From Elioraea sp. (lineage in GTDB: Bacteria > Pseudomonadota > Alphaproteobacteria > Acetobacterales > Acetobacteraceae): a stretch of 64,000 nucleotides of DNA. The stretch lies in the NCBI RefSeq assembly GCF_022842375.1, contig NZ_JALHPR010000015.1, forward strand, positions 1 to 64,000, written 5' to 3'. The notes under the pieces were generated by a model that did not search any database, had not been told where the DNA came from, and was given only the letters and a program-made list of their open reading frames with translations. The position numbers were made by a program, and so were the translations under genes. Positions 1-10,568 of this stretch are shown here, piece after piece; the first letter of the stretch is position 1; each line of letters opens with the position of its first letter.

Positions 1-640
1 CCGGGTCGCCGGCCGCCGCACGGCCCGGGATGCGCGTGGCGTCGCGCGCACCGGGCCCGTCGCAGTCCTGGGCGAGGCCGGTGCCGGACAGCCAGAGTTC
101 GAGGCAGCCCATGCGCCCGCACCAGCAGCGCGGCCCCGGGTTCTCGTGCCGCGCCTGCCAGGGCAGCGGCGTGTGGCCCCATTCGCCGGCGATGCCGTGC
201 GGCCCCTCGAGGATGCGGCCATCGACCACCACGCCGCCGCCGCAGCCGGTGCCGAGGATGACGCCGAACACCACGCGCCTGCCCGCCCCCGCGCCGTCCG
301 ACGCCTCCGACAGCGCGAAGCAGTTCGCATCGTTCGCCATGCGCACTGGCCGCCCGATCGCGGCTTCGATGTCACGGTCGAGCGTGGTGCCATTGAGGAA
401 GGTGGTGTTGGAGCCCTTCACCAGCCCCGTTGCCGGCGAGAGGCAGCCAGGCATGCCGATGCCGACGCTGGCCCCCGCCCCTGTCGCCGCTTCTGCCGCC
501 GCGACGAGGTCCGCGATCGCGTGCACGACGCCGCGATAGTCGCCCGGCGTTGGCGTCCGGGTGCGGAAGCGCTCGACGCCCTGGTCGTCGAGCGCGAGGA
601 TTTCGATCTTGGTGCCGCCGAGGTCGATGCCGATGCGCAT
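1..640 (-). CDS. ROK family sugar kinase (fructokinase/GlcNAc kinase-like), C-terminus truncated by window edge
   Basis: Reverse-strand translation MRIGIDLGGTKIEILALDDQG...GTGCGGGVVVDGRILEGPHGIAGEWGHTPLP...CWCGRMGCLELWLSG, including the ROK zinc motif CxCGxxGCxE. Confidence 0.9.
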   Translation of the reverse strand, partial: MRIGIDLGGTKIEILALDDQGVERFRTRTPTPGDYRGVVHAIADLVAAAEAATGAGASVGIGMPGCLSPATGLVKGSNTTFLNGTTLDRDIEAAIGRPVRMANDANCFALSEASDGAGAGRRVVFGVILGTGCGGGVVVDGRILEGPHGIAGEWGHTPLPWQARHENPGPRCWCGRMGCLELWLSGTGLAQDCDGPGARDATRIPGRAAAGDP

Positions 641-719
641 GCGCCCATGGTGGCCGATGCGGCCCTCCTGCTCAACGGCGCCCTTGCCCAACCCGCAGGC
701 CCCGCGCACTCTCCGCCCC

Positions 720-968
720 ATGACCGAGACCATGCTCGACCTCAAGGGATTGTCCTGCCCATTGCCCGTGCTGCGCGCCAACAAGGCGTTGCGCGGCATG
801 GCGGGCGGGGAGCGGCTGCGCGTGCTCGCGACCGATCCTGCCGCGGTGAAGGATTTCCGGAACTACTGCGACCAGACCGGCCACGCTCTCGTCGCCTTCA
901 GCGAGGATCGCGGCACCTACTCCTTCGTGATCCAGCGCAAGGCGGACGCGCCCGCCAAGGCGGAATGA
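720..968 (+). CDS. TusA/SirA-like sulfurtransferase family protein
   Basis: MTETMLDLKGLSCPLPVLRANKALRGMAGGERLRVLATDPAAVKDF: CPxP motif and TusA fold pattern. Confidence 0.88.
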   Translation: MTETMLDLKGLSCPLPVLRANKALRGMAGGERLRVLATDPAAVKDFRNYCDQTGHALVAFSEDRGTYSFVIQRKADAPAKAE

Positions 969-975
969 GAGGCCG

Positions 976-1908
976 ATGAGCACCCTCCTCCTCAGCCACC
1001 CGGCCTGCCTCGCGCATGACACCGGCCCCGGCCACCCGGAGCGGGCCGATCGCATCCGCGCGGTGCTGCACGCGCTGGAGGCGGAGGAGTTCGCCATGCT
1101 GCTGCGCGAGGATGCGCCCGAAGCAGACGCGGAGGTGCTCGCCCTCGCCCACCCCCGCGCCTATGTCGATGGCATCCTCTCCATCCGGCCGGAGCCTGAT
1201 GAGCGGCTGATGCTCGACGGCGACACGGTGATGAGCCATGGCAGCCGCGGGGCTGCGCTGCGCGCGGCGGGTGCGGCCATCGCCGCGGTCGATGCGGTGA
1301 TGGAAGGTTCCGTGCGCAACGCCTTCTGCGCCGTGCGCCCGCCTGGCCACCATGCCGAGGCCGCGCGGCCGATGGGGTTCTGCCTCTTCGCCAATGCCGC
1401 GATTGCGGCCCACCGCGCGCGGAGCCGGTGGGGGGCGGAGCGTGTGGCGGTGGTGGATTTCGACGTCCATCACGGCAACGGCACGCAGGCGATCCTGGAG
1501 AACGACCCGGCATTCTTCTATGCGTCGAGCCATGAGATGCCGCTGTTTCCCGGCACCGGCCATCCGCACGAGCATGGCGTGGCGCACAACGTGCTGAACG
1601 TCGCGCTCGACCCGATGTCGGGTGGGCCGGAGTTCCGCGCCGCGTGGGGTGACGAGATCATACCGGCGGTGGAAGCGTTCCGGCCCGACCTGCTGATCAT
1701 CTCCGCCGGCTTCGACGCGCACCGGCGCGACCCGCTGGCCTCGCTGAATGTCTCGACGGCGGATTTCTCCTGGCTGAGCCAGGAGCTTGTCGCGCTCGCC
1801 GACCGTGCCTGTGGCGGGCGGGTGGTGAGCCTGCTCGAGGGCGGCTACGACCTCGAAGGGCTCGCGGCTAGTGCAGCGGTTCATGTACGGGCGCTGATGC
1901 GGGTTTAG
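976..1908 (+). CDS. histone deacetylase family protein (AcuC/APAH-like)
   Basis: VRPPGHHAE, VVDFDVHHGNGTQAI, SAGFDAHRRDPL, LEGGYDLEGL motifs. Confidence 0.92.
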   Translation: MSTLLLSHPACLAHDTGPGHPERADRIRAVLHALEAEEFAMLLREDAPEADAEVLALAHPRAYVDGILSIRPEPDERLMLDGDTVMSHGSRGAALRAAGAAIAAVDAVMEGSVRNAFCAVRPPGHHAEAARPMGFCLFANAAIAAHRARSRWGAERVAVVDFDVHHGNGTQAILENDPAFFYASSHEMPLFPGTGHPHEHGVAHNVLNVALDPMSGGPEFRAAWGDEIIPAVEAFRPDLLIISAGFDAHRRDPLASLNVSTADFSWLSQELVALADRACGGRVVSLLEGGYDLEGLAASAAVHVRALMRV

Positions 1909-1933
1909 CCGCTCCAGATTCACCATCGAGGGT

Positions 1934-2031
1934 CCCCTCTCCCCCGGCGGGGGAGAGGGACAGGGTGAGGGGCCGCGCCGCAAGGCTCCACGTTCCCCCC
2001 TCACAACCCCCTCCCCCAGCGGGGGATAGGG
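1934..2031. repeat. BIME-like pair of inverted REP palindromes
   Basis: CCCTCTCCCCCGGCGGGGGAGAGGG..TGAGGGG followed by an inverted copy CCCCTCACAACCCCCTCCCCCAGCGGGGGATAGGG; same architecture recurs at 16256-16395. Confidence 0.7.
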
Positions 2032-2047
2032 CTATCGGCGCAATGCG

Positions 2048-2551
2048 CTACTCCACCGCCTTCGCCACGAGCCGTGCGAACAGCGCCTCGGTGCCGGCGC
2101 GCGCCTCGGGCGGCTGGGCGATGCCGTGGCGGGCAAACACACGCGTCGCCACATCCTCGCCGGTGCTCCGCGTCACGAACACGCGGCCCTGGTCATCCTC
2201 CCACACCAGGATGCGCATTGGCAGGTCAAGTGCCAGCGTCGGGCGGGCGGCCATCGGCGGGGTGCCGGCACGCGGGTTGCCGAACACCACCACCGTGCGG
2301 GGGCGCAGCGTGAGGCCGGCCGACTGCGCCGCCGCGGCATGGTCGATCTCGGTGAACACCACCCAGCCCGCCTCGCGCACCGCGGCGCCGAACCGGTCGA
2401 TCGTGGCGCGCACCGGATGCGGGCTCGGCACCGTCACGAGCCCGGCATCCCCCTGTGCAGCGGCGGGCGCGGCGGCGGCAAACACAAGCCCGGCGGCGAT
2501 CAGCATGGCACGGCGGCTGGGCGTGGCGGGAACAGTCGAGGCGTCGGTCAT
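2048..2551 (-). CDS. DUF302 domain-containing protein with N-terminal signal/anchor
   Basis: 167 aa; GLVTVPSPHPVRATIDRFGAAVREAGWVVFTEIDHAAAAQSAGLTLRPRTVVVFGNPRAGTPPM is typical of DUF302. Confidence 0.9.
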   Translation of the reverse strand: MTDASTVPATPSRRAMLIAAGLVFAAAAPAAAQGDAGLVTVPSPHPVRATIDRFGAAVREAGWVVFTEIDHAAAAQSAGLTLRPRTVVVFGNPRAGTPPMAARPTLALDLPMRILVWEDDQGRVFVTRSTGEDVATRVFARHGIAQPPEARAGTEALFARLVAKAVE

Positions 2552-2565
2552 GGTGCTGCTCTCCC

Positions 2566-2583
2566 TTGGGTCATATGACCCAA
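2566..2583. promoter_or_regulatory. perfect 18-bp palindrome TTGGGTCATATGACCCAA, candidate operator of the DUF302 gene
   Basis: Exact inverted repeat 14 nt upstream of the DUF302 start codon. Confidence 0.5.
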
Positions 2584-2621
2584 TTCGCGCAGCGGGGCGC
2601 CGAGGTTACGCCGCGATCTGT

Positions 2622-4793
2622 TCAGCGCTTTGGCCGCCCGCGCCCACGCTTCTTCGGGTCGTACCCGCCACCACCCGGCCCCATGGGCTTGGGCTTCCAC
2701 TCCTCCGCCTGGCGGCGCGGCATGCCGGGCGCGTCGAGGCCCAACTCCTTCGCCTCCAGCCGCTTGATCTCGTCGCGCAGCCGCGCGGCCGTCTCGAACT
2801 CGAGGTTCGCCGCCGCCTCGCGCATCTCCTTCTCGAGCGTGGCGATCGTCTTGCGCAGGTCCTTGCCGACGAACTCGGCGGGCCCGGCCCCGTCGACGGG
2901 CGCGATCGTCACATAGTCCTGCTCGAACACGGAGGCGACGATGTTGGCGATCTGCTTCTTCACCGAAGCCGGCGTGATGCCGTGCGCGGTGTTCCAGGCG
3001 ATCTGCTTGTTCCGGCGCCGTTCCGTTTCATCCAGCGCGCGCCTGAGGCTTTGGGTGATCGTGTCGGCGTAGAGGATGACGCGGCCATCGACGTTGCGCG
3101 CGGCACGCCCGATCGTCTGGATCAGGCTCGTCGTCGAGCGGAGGAACCCCTCGCGATCGGCGTCGAGGATGGCAACGAGGCCGCATTCGGGAATGTCGAG
3201 GCCCTCGCGCAGCAGGTTGATGCCCACCAGCACGTCGAACGTGCCAAGCCGGAGGTCGCGGATGATCTCGATGCGCTCCAGCGTATCGATATCGGAATGG
3301 AGGTAGCGCACGCGCACCCCGGCATCGCCGAGATACTCGGCCAGGTGCTCGGCCATCTTCTTGGTGAGCACCGTGACGAGCGTCCGCATGCCCTTCGCGG
3401 CGACCTCGCGGATTTCGGCCAGCAGGTCATCGACCTGGAGCTCGACGGGGCGGATGATGGTGATGGGATCGACGAGCCCGGTAGGGCGGATCACCTGTTC
3501 GGCGAACACGCCGCCCGTGCGCTCCATCTCCCACGGCCCCGGGGTCGCGGACACGAAGGTGGTCTGCGGCCGCATCCCGTCCCACTCCTCGAACTTGAGC
3601 GGGCGGTTGTCGGTGCAGGAGGGCAGGCGGAAGCCGAACTCGGACAGCACCTGCTTGCGGTTGAAGTCGCCGCGGAACATGCCGCCCACCTGCGGCACCG
3701 TCACGTGGCTTTCGTCGACGAACAGCAGCGCGTTGGCGGGGAGGTATTCGAACAGGGTGGGCGGCGGCTCGCCCGGGTTCCGGCCGGAGAGGTAGCGGCT
3801 GTAGTTCTCGATGCCGCGGCAGGAGCCCGTGGTCTCCATCATCTCGAGGTCGAACTGGGTGCGCTGCTCCAGCCGCTCCGCTTCCAGGAGCTTGCCCTGC
3901 GCGCGGAGTTCCTCGAGCCGCCCCTTCAGCTCGGCGCGGATGCGCACGCCTGCCTGCTGCAAGGTGGGACGGGGCGTGACGTAGTGGCTGTTGGCGTAGA
4001 CGGTGATGCTCTCGAGGCTGGAGGCCTTCTCGCCGGTCAGCGGGTCGAACTCGACGATGCTCTCCACCTCGTCACCGAACAGGGAGATGCGCCAGGCGCG
4101 GTCCTCGTAATGGGCGGGGAAGATCTCGATGCCGTCGCCGCGCACGCGGAAGCTGCCGCGCGCGAACGCGATGTCGTTGCGTCGGTATTGCAGCTCGACC
4201 AGCGCCTTGAGCAGCTTCTCGCGGGCGATCGTTTCGCCGACGGTGAGCTTCACCACCATCTGGCTGTAGGTCTCGACCGAGCCGATGCCGTAGATGCAGG
4301 AGACCGACGCGACGATGATCACGTCAGGCCGCTCGAGCAGGGCGCGCGTGGCGGCGTGGCGCATGCGGTCGATCTGCTCGTTGATCTGCGCGTCCTTCTC
4401 GATATAGGTGTCGGTGCGCGGCACGTAGGCTTCGGGCTGGTAGTAGTCGTAGTACGAAACGAAATATTCCACCGCGTTGTCGGGGAAGAAGCTCTTCATC
4501 TCGCTGTAGAGCTGGGCCGCGAGCGTCTTGTTCGGCGCGAGGATGAGCGCGGGCCGCCCGGTGTTGGCGATCACGTGCGCCATGGTGAAGGTTTTCCCCG
4601 AGCCGGTGACGCCGAGGAGAACCTGGTCCTGCTCGCCCGCCTCGACACCGGCTGTCAGCGTGGCGATCGCGGCCGGCTGGTCGCCGGCCGGGGCGAAGTC
4701 GGACGCGATCCGGAAGGTCGCGCGCTCGGCCAGCGGCTCGCGCTTCTCGGGGATGAAGAGGGCGCGGCTCTCGGCAACGGCGTACTCGGTCAT
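2622..4793 (-). CDS. uvrB: excinuclease ABC subunit UvrB
   Basis: [48 protein letters not shown]-terminal UVR motif; start [13 protein letters not shown]. Confidence 0.97.
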   Translation of the reverse strand: MTEYAVAESRALFIPEKREPLAERATFRIASDFAPAGDQPAAIATLTAGVEAGEQDQVLLGVTGSGKTFTMAHVIANTGRPALILAPNKTLAAQLYSEMKSFFPDNAVEYFVSYYDYYQPEAYVPRTDTYIEKDAQINEQIDRMRHAATRALLERPDVIIVASVSCIYGIGSVETYSQMVVKLTVGETIAREKLLKALVELQYRRNDIAFARGSFRVRGDGIEIFPAHYEDRAWRISLFGDEVESIVEFDPLTGEKASSLESITVYANSHYVTPRPTLQQAGVRIRAELKGRLEELRAQGKLLEAERLEQRTQFDLEMMETTGSCRGIENYSRYLSGRNPGEPPPTLFEYLPANALLFVDESHVTVPQVGGMFRGDFNRKQVLSEFGFRLPSCTDNRPLKFEEWDGMRPQTTFVSATPGPWEMERTGGVFAEQVIRPTGLVDPITIIRPVELQVDDLLAEIREVAAKGMRTLVTVLTKKMAEHLAEYLGDAGVRVRYLHSDIDTLERIEIIRDLRLGTFDVLVGINLLREGLDIPECGLVAILDADREGFLRSTTSLIQTIGRAARNVDGRVILYADTITQSLRRALDETERRRNKQIAWNTAHGITPASVKKQIANIVASVFEQDYVTIAPVDGAGPAEFVGKDLRKTIATLEKEMREAAANLEFETAARLRDEIKRLEAKELGLDAPGMPRRQAEEWKPKPMGPGGGGYDPKKRGRGRPKR

Positions 4794-4812
4794 CGGCGAT
4801 CCTCCATTCCCT

Positions 4813-5370
4813 CTATCTGGGGGCGGTGCGGCGCTGCTGCACGTAGTCCCAGAACTGGAAGGCGTAGTCCTGCTGCGGCCGAGCCTGGAGGTGGCAGGAG
4901 AAGCATCCGTCGAGGCTGACGTTCCGGCGCTCGCCCGAGGGGGTGAAGGAGGCGTATTCCCACTCGCCGTTGCGCCGGTCGGGGCCATAGCCCTCGCCCC
5001 AGCCACGCTCCTTCTGCTGCACCGCCACCACCGTATAGTCGGGCTCGGTGATGAGCCGCCCGTCGAGGTCCTTCAGCAGGCTGCCGGCGGAGTCGAGCCT
5101 GGCGCGCTTGTCGGCCATCACGAGCACGCTGCCATAGGGCAACGGCTCGCCGGGCCTCGCCGCCTCGAACGCCTCGCGGTTGACATAGAGGAAGCGGACG
5201 ATCTTGCGGTCAGGCTTGTCGACGGTGGCGTAGCGGATGAACTCACGCTCGAAATTGCCTGGGAAGGCGATGTTGTCGGGCCCCGGCGCGTAGGCGCGTG
5301 TTTGGGCGAAGAGGGCCGCGGGGGCAGCGACGAGCGCTGCGGCAACGGCGAGGCGAGCGGAGGCGCGCAT
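4813..5370 (-). CDS. cytochrome P460 family protein (secreted, c-type heme motif CFSCH)
   Basis: Signal peptide [50 protein letters not shown] near the C-terminus. Confidence 0.85.
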   Translation of the reverse strand: MRASARLAVAAALVAAPAALFAQTRAYAPGPDNIAFPGNFEREFIRYATVDKPDRKIVRFLYVNREAFEAARPGEPLPYGSVLVMADKRARLDSAGSLLKDLDGRLITEPDYTVVAVQQKERGWGEGYGPDRRNGEWEYASFTPSGERRNVSLDGCFSCHLQARPQQDYAFQFWDYVQQRRTAPR

Positions 5371-5499
5371 GACACTCTCCCATCGATCAGAGGCCCGGCG
5401 CCGGATGATCCGCCTCGGCCGTCATCGGCGCAACTGGCGGCATTGGCGCAACCGAACGCTTTGCATACACTGCAACCCTCGCGTTCAGGAGTGGACATC

Positions 5500-5799
5500 A
5501 TGGCCGATGGACGGCGCGCGGCAGCACCGGTGCATGAAGGTAGGTCGCCCACAGGCGCGGCCCCCGAGGTGGGAAAGCTAAGCTTCGAGGACGCGCTGGC
5601 GGAACTCGAGGGCATCGTGAAGCAGCTCGAGGGTGGGCAGGGCCGGCTCGAGGACGCGATCGCCGCCTATGAGCGTGGTGCTGCGCTGCGCAAGCACTGC
5701 GAGGACAAGCTCGCCGAAGCCGAGGCGAAGGTGCAGGCGATCGTCGCCCGCGGCGGGGCCGCAACAGGCGCCACCCCGTTTGACGCGGAGCAGGCCTGA
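5500..5799 (+). CDS. xseB: exodeoxyribonuclease VII small subunit
   Basis: LSFEDALAELEGIVKQLEGGQGRLEDAIAAYERGAALRKHCEDKLAEAEAKV. Confidence 0.95.
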   Translation: MADGRRAAAPVHEGRSPTGAAPEVGKLSFEDALAELEGIVKQLEGGQGRLEDAIAAYERGAALRKHCEDKLAEAEAKVQAIVARGGAATGATPFDAEQA

Positions 5800-6704
5800 T
5801 GGCGCTCTCGGTGGTCGACAGCACGCTCGCCCCCGCTCTCGCCGAGGCGGCCGAGCGTGCCGAGGAGGCGCTCGACCGGCTGCTGCCGCAGGGCGACGAG
5901 GCGCAGAGCCGCCTCTACGAGGCGATGCGCTATGCCAGCCTCGGCGGCGGCAAGCGGCTGCGCGCCTTCCTGGTGATGCAGGCGGCCTCGCTGTTCCACG
6001 TCTCCCCCCGGGCGGCTGACAGGGTGGCGGCATCGGTCGAGATGCTGCACGCCTATTCCCTGGTCCATGACGACCTGCCCGCGATGGACGATGACGACCT
6101 TCGCCGCGGCCGCCCCTCCTGCCACAAGGCCTTCGACGAGGCGACCGCCATCCTCGCCGGTGACGCGCTCCAGGCCCGCGCCTTCGAGATTCTGGCCGAG
6201 CCCGACACGCACCCCGACCCTGCCGTCAGGTGCGAGCTGATCTGCACCCTCGGCCAGGCGGCCGGGGCGCGGGGCATGGCCGGCGGGCAGATGATCGACC
6301 TGATCGCCGAGGCCACGGCGCTGACCGAGGCAGAGGTGACGCGGCTGCAGTTGCTGAAGACCGCGAGGCTCATCACATGGTGCTGTGAGGCTGGTGCCAT
6401 CCTCGGCAAGGCGCCCTCCTCGCTCCGCCACGCGCTGGCGGGATATGGGCGTGACCTGGGCCTTGCCTTCCAGATCGCCGACGACATCCTGGATGAAACG
6501 GGAACGTCGGAGGAGCTGGGCAAGACGCCGAAGAAGGACGCAGCGGCCGGAAAGGCCACGCTGGTCGCCCTTCTAGGGCTAGAGCGGGCACGGTCTCAGG
6601 CGCGGATGCTGGCTGACCAGGCGGTCGGCCATCTCGACCCGTTCGGGCCGCCCGCGGAGAAGTTGCGCGACCTCGTCGCCTTTGTCGTGACAAGACGGAT
6701 GTAG
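5799..6704 (+). CDS. ispA: polyprenyl (farnesyl/geranyl) diphosphate synthase
   Basis: [37 protein letters not shown]; downstream of xseB and upstream of dxs. Confidence 0.94.
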   Translation: MALSVVDSTLAPALAEAAERAEEALDRLLPQGDEAQSRLYEAMRYASLGGGKRLRAFLVMQAASLFHVSPRAADRVAASVEMLHAYSLVHDDLPAMDDDDLRRGRPSCHKAFDEATAILAGDALQARAFEILAEPDTHPDPAVRCELICTLGQAAGARGMAGGQMIDLIAEATALTEAEVTRLQLLKTARLITWCCEAGAILGKAPSSLRHALAGYGRDLGLAFQIADDILDETGTSEELGKTPKKDAAAGKATLVALLGLERARSQARMLADQAVGHLDPFGPPAEKLRDLVAFVVTRRM

Positions 6705-6724
6705 TGGGGCACTGTAAACCTTCC

Positions 6725-8683
6725 ATGACACATGAGCGTCAAGCCGCCATGACATATCAAGCCGCTCCCAAGCCCATGCTCGACCGGGTCCGCATCCCGG
6801 CCGACCTGCGCAACTTCTCGCAAGGCCAGCTCGAACAGCTCGCCTCCGAGCTCAGGCAGGAAACGATCGAGGCGGTCTCGATCACCGGGGGGCACCTCGG
6901 TGCCTCTCTCGGGGTGATCGAGCTCACCGTCGCGGTCCATGCCGTGTTCGACACGCCGGATGACCGTCTGATCTGGGACGTCGGCCACCAGGCCTATCCC
7001 CACAAGATCCTGACGGGACGGCGCGACCGCATCCGCACCCTCCGCCAGGGCGGGGGGCTCTCGGGCTTCACCCGGCGGTCGGAAAGCGAGTACGACCCGT
7101 TCGGCGCCGCGCACTCCTCCACCTCCATCTCCGCCGGCCTCGGCATGGCCGTCGGCCGTGACCTGAAGGGCGACGGCAACCACGTCATCGCCGTGATCGG
7201 CGACGGCGCGATGAGCGCGGGCATGGCCTATGAGGCCATGAACAACGCCGGGGCGATGAAGTCGAAGCTCATCGTCATCCTCAACGACAACGACATGTCG
7301 ATCGCGCCCCCGGTGGGGGCGATGAGCGCCTATCTTTCGCGCCTCTTCTCCTCGCGCAGCTACGTGAACCTGCGCCAGCTCGCCGCGCAGGTGACCAAGC
7401 GCCTGCCCGCGCCGATGGAGCGCGCGGCGCGACGGGCGGAGGAGTACGCCCGCGGCCTGCTCACCGGCGGTACGCTGTTCGAGGAGCTCGGCTTCTACTA
7501 CGTGGGCCCGATCGACGGGCACAACCTCGACCACCTGCTGCCCGTCATGCGCCACATCCGCGACAGCGACCGGACGGGCCCGTGGCTGCTCCACGTCGTG
7601 ACCAAGAAGGGCAAGGGCTACACGCCGGCCGAGGAATCGGCCGACAAGTACCACGGCGTCTCGAAGTTCAACGTCGTCACCGGCGAGCAGACCAAGGCGC
7701 CCCCGGGCCCGCCGACCTACACGAAGGTGTTCGCCGAGAGCCTGATCGCGGAAGCGGAAGCTGACCCGCGCGTCGTTGCCGTCACCGCCGCCATGCCGGC
7801 CGGAACCGGGCTCGACGCCTTCGCCAAGCGCTTCCCGGACCGCTGCTTCGATGTCGGCATCGCCGAACAGCATGCGGTGACCTTCGCGGCCGGCCTCGCC
7901 ACCGAGGGATTCAAGCCGTTCGTGGCGATCTACTCCACGTTCCTGCAGCGCGCCTATGACCAGGTGGTGCACGACGTCGCCATCCAGAACCTGCCGGTGC
8001 GGCTGGCGATGGACCGTGCCGGCCTCGTCGGCGCCGACGGGGCGACGCATGCCGGCAGCTTCGACATCGCCTATCTCGGCTGCCTGCCGAACATGGTGCT
8101 GATGGCGGCCGCCGACGAAGCCGAGCTCTCGCACATGGTGGCCACCGCCGCCGCGCATGACGGCGGGCCGATCGCGCTGCGCTACCCCCGCGGCGAGGGA
8201 ACGGGCGTCGCCCGCGAGGCCAGGGGCAGCGTGCTGCCCATCGGGAAGGGCCGCGTGCTGCGCGAAGGCTCCTCGATCGCCATCCTCTCCTACGGCACAC
8301 GGCTGGCCGAGGCGATGAAGGCAGCCGATGCGCTGGCCGCGCGCGGCTTCTCCACCACCGTGGCCGATGCCCGCTTCGCCAAGCCGCTCGACACCGACCT
8401 CGTGCGCAACCTCGCCCGCAACCACGCGGTGATGCTCACGATCGAGGAAGGCTCCATCGGCGGGTTCGGCAGCTTCGTGATGCACGACCTTGCCCATGCC
8501 GGGCTGCTCGATGGTGCGACGAAGTTCCGCCCCCTCACCTTGCCTGACCGGTACATCGACCACGACAAGCCGGAGAAGCAGCACGACCAGGCCGGCATGA
8601 CCGCCCGCCACATGGTCGCTGCCGCCCTAGGCGCACTCGGGGTGGACGATACGGCCGAGGCCGCACAGCCCTCCCGCGCCTAA
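6725..8683 (+). CDS. dxs: 1-deoxy-D-xylulose-5-phosphate synthase
   Basis: [78 protein letters not shown]. Confidence 0.97.
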   Translation: MTHERQAAMTYQAAPKPMLDRVRIPADLRNFSQGQLEQLASELRQETIEAVSITGGHLGASLGVIELTVAVHAVFDTPDDRLIWDVGHQAYPHKILTGRRDRIRTLRQGGGLSGFTRRSESEYDPFGAAHSSTSISAGLGMAVGRDLKGDGNHVIAVIGDGAMSAGMAYEAMNNAGAMKSKLIVILNDNDMSIAPPVGAMSAYLSRLFSSRSYVNLRQLAAQVTKRLPAPMERAARRAEEYARGLLTGGTLFEELGFYYVGPIDGHNLDHLLPVMRHIRDSDRTGPWLLHVVTKKGKGYTPAEESADKYHGVSKFNVVTGEQTKAPPGPPTYTKVFAESLIAEAEADPRVVAVTAAMPAGTGLDAFAKRFPDRCFDVGIAEQHAVTFAAGLATEGFKPFVAIYSTFLQRAYDQVVHDVAIQNLPVRLAMDRAGLVGADGATHAGSFDIAYLGCLPNMVLMAAADEAELSHMVATAAAHDGGPIALRYPRGEGTGVAREARGSVLPIGKGRVLREGSSIAILSYGTRLAEAMKAADALAARGFSTTVADARFAKPLDTDLVRNLARNHAVMLTIEEGSIGGFGSFVMHDLAHAGLLDGATKFRPLTLPDRYIDHDKPEKQHDQAGMTARHMVAAALGALGVDDTAEAAQPSRA

Positions 8684-8694
8684 GGCCGCCCCGC

Positions 8695-9831
8695 ATGCGG
8701 CGTGGGACCGCCATCAGGCGCGTCACGCCGCATGTGCTGATGGCCGCGCTCGACGAGCCCTTCGCCTACAGCCAGGCGTGGTACCGCACGCGCGGGGCCA
8801 TGCTCGTCGAGATCGAGACCGAGGATGGCATCGTCGGCTGGGGCGAGGCCTTCGGCCCGGCAGCACTCACCGCCCCCATCGTCACCTGGTTCTCGCCCCT
8901 GCTCGTCGGCGCCGATGCGCTGGCGGGCGAGGTGATCTGGCAGCGCCTCTACAACGCGCTGCGTGATCACGGGCAGCGCGGGCTGGCCATCGAGGGCTTA
9001 AGCGCGGTCGACATCGCTCTCTGGGACATTCGCGGCCAGGTGGCCGGGCTGCCGATCCACCGGCTGATGGGCGGGCCGCTGCGCACCTCCGTCCGCGCCT
9101 ACGCCACCGGCTTCTATCGCCGCGAGCGCGAGGACCACGAAACCTATCTCCGCGAGGAGGCAGACCTGCGACTCGGCGAGGGGTTCGGCGCGATCAAACT
9201 GAAGACCGGGTGGGGACTGGCCGAGGACATCGCACTCACCCGCGCGATGCGCCGCCACCTCGGCCCCGGCATCCTCATGCCGGTCGACTGCAACCACGCC
9301 TATGACGCGGCGGCCGCCATCCGCTACGGCAACGCGGTGGCCGACCAGGACATCCTGTGGTTCGAGGAGCCGGTGCCGCCAGAGGACATCGACGGGTATT
9401 GCGAGGTGAAGCTGCGCCAGCCCATCGCTGTGGCGGGCGGCGAGGCCTCGTTCACCCGCTGGGGCTTCCGCGAGATGATCACCCGCCGCGCGGCCGATAT
9501 CCTGCAGCCTGACGTTGCTGCCTGCGGCGGGCTGTCGGAGGCCAAGAAGATCGCCGACATGGCCACCGCCTTCGGGCTTCGCACCAACCCGCATGTGTGG
9601 GGCACCGGCATCGCGCTCGCCGCCTCGTTGCACCTGATCGCGGTGATCCCCGACAATCCGCCAGGCCTGTTCCCGCAGGCCCCGATGCTGGAGCTCGACC
9701 GCTCTCCCCACCCGGTGCGCGACGCGCTCACCCCGCCCGTGGCGCTTGTGGATGGCGCGGTCACGATTCCGGAAGCCCCCGGCCTCGGTGTGGCGCCTGA
9801 CCGTGCGGCGCTGGCACGCTACGTGGCGTGA
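8695..9831 (+). CDS. enolase superfamily protein (mandelate racemase/muconate lactonizing enzyme family)
   Basis: GFGAIKLKTGWG, VDCNHAYD, WFEEPVPPEDIDGY, IAVAGGEASFTRWGFREMI, PHVWGTGIALAASLHL. Confidence 0.92.
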   Translation: MRRGTAIRRVTPHVLMAALDEPFAYSQAWYRTRGAMLVEIETEDGIVGWGEAFGPAALTAPIVTWFSPLLVGADALAGEVIWQRLYNALRDHGQRGLAIEGLSAVDIALWDIRGQVAGLPIHRLMGGPLRTSVRAYATGFYRREREDHETYLREEADLRLGEGFGAIKLKTGWGLAEDIALTRAMRRHLGPGILMPVDCNHAYDAAAAIRYGNAVADQDILWFEEPVPPEDIDGYCEVKLRQPIAVAGGEASFTRWGFREMITRRAADILQPDVAACGGLSEAKKIADMATAFGLRTNPHVWGTGIALAASLHLIAVIPDNPPGLFPQAPMLELDRSPHPVRDALTPPVALVDGAVTIPEAPGLGVAPDRAALARYVA

Positions 9832-10565
9832 AACGCCGCCTCGACCAGCTGCTCCTCGATCGCGGCCTCGTCGAAAGCCGGGCGAAGGCGCAGGCACTCG
9901 TCATGGCCGGCAAGGTGTTCTCGGGCGAGCGGCGGCTCGACAAGCCGGGCCAGCCGATGCCTGAGGACGCCGCCCTCGAGGTGCGCGGGCAGGACCACCC
10001 GTGGGTGAGCCGCGGCGGCGTGAAGCTCGCCCACGCTCTCGACCATTTCGGGCTCTCGCCGCAGGGGCTCGTCTGTCTCGACATTGGGGCGAGCACGGGC
10101 GGGTTCACCGACGTGCTGCTGACGCACGGGGCCGCGCGGGTGCATGCGGTGGATGTCGGCCACGGGCAGCTCGCGTGGAAGCTGCGGTCGGACGCGCGCG
10201 TGGTGGTGCATGAGAAGACCAATGCGCGGTTCCTGGCGGCGGAGCAGATCGGCGAACCGGCCGCCGCGCTCGTGTGCGATGCCTCGTTCATCGGGCTCGC
10301 CACCATCCTCCCCGCCCCGCTGGCGCTGCTGAGCCCCGGCGCCTGGGCCGTGGCACTGATCAAGCCGCAATTCGAGGTGGGGCCAGGGGCCGTGGGCAAG
10401 GGCGGTGTGGTGCGCGAGCCTGCACAGCACCGCGCCGTGGTAGCGCGCGTGAGCGCCTGGTTCGCCGATCAACCTGGCTGGACGGTGCTCGGCACGACGG
10501 AAAGCCCGATCACCGGCCCCGAGGGCAACCGCGAGTTCCTGATCGCCGCGCGGAAGGGGCCCTAA
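9828..10565 (+). CDS. tlyA: TlyA family rRNA 2'-O-methyltransferase/hemolysin
   Basis: S4 domain KRRLDQLLLDRGLVESRAKAQALVMAGKV then VCLDIGASTGGFTDVLLTHGAARVHAVDVGHGQL; 4-bp overlap with preceding gene. Confidence 0.95.
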   Translation: MKRRLDQLLLDRGLVESRAKAQALVMAGKVFSGERRLDKPGQPMPEDAALEVRGQDHPWVSRGGVKLAHALDHFGLSPQGLVCLDIGASTGGFTDVLLTHGAARVHAVDVGHGQLAWKLRSDARVVVHEKTNARFLAAEQIGEPAAALVCDASFIGLATILPAPLALLSPGAWAVALIKPQFEVGPGAVGKGGVVREPAQHRAVVARVSAWFADQPGWTVLGTTESPITGPEGNREFLIAARKGP

Positions 10566-10568
10566 GCG

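Noticed and set aside
1965-4919. 984-aa plus-strand ORF
   Set aside because: Antisense to the unambiguous uvrB gene; low-complexity Arg/His/Asp/Leu-rich translation typical of GC-rich shadow frames
6596-8611. 671-aa minus-strand ORF
   Set aside because: Antisense to dxs
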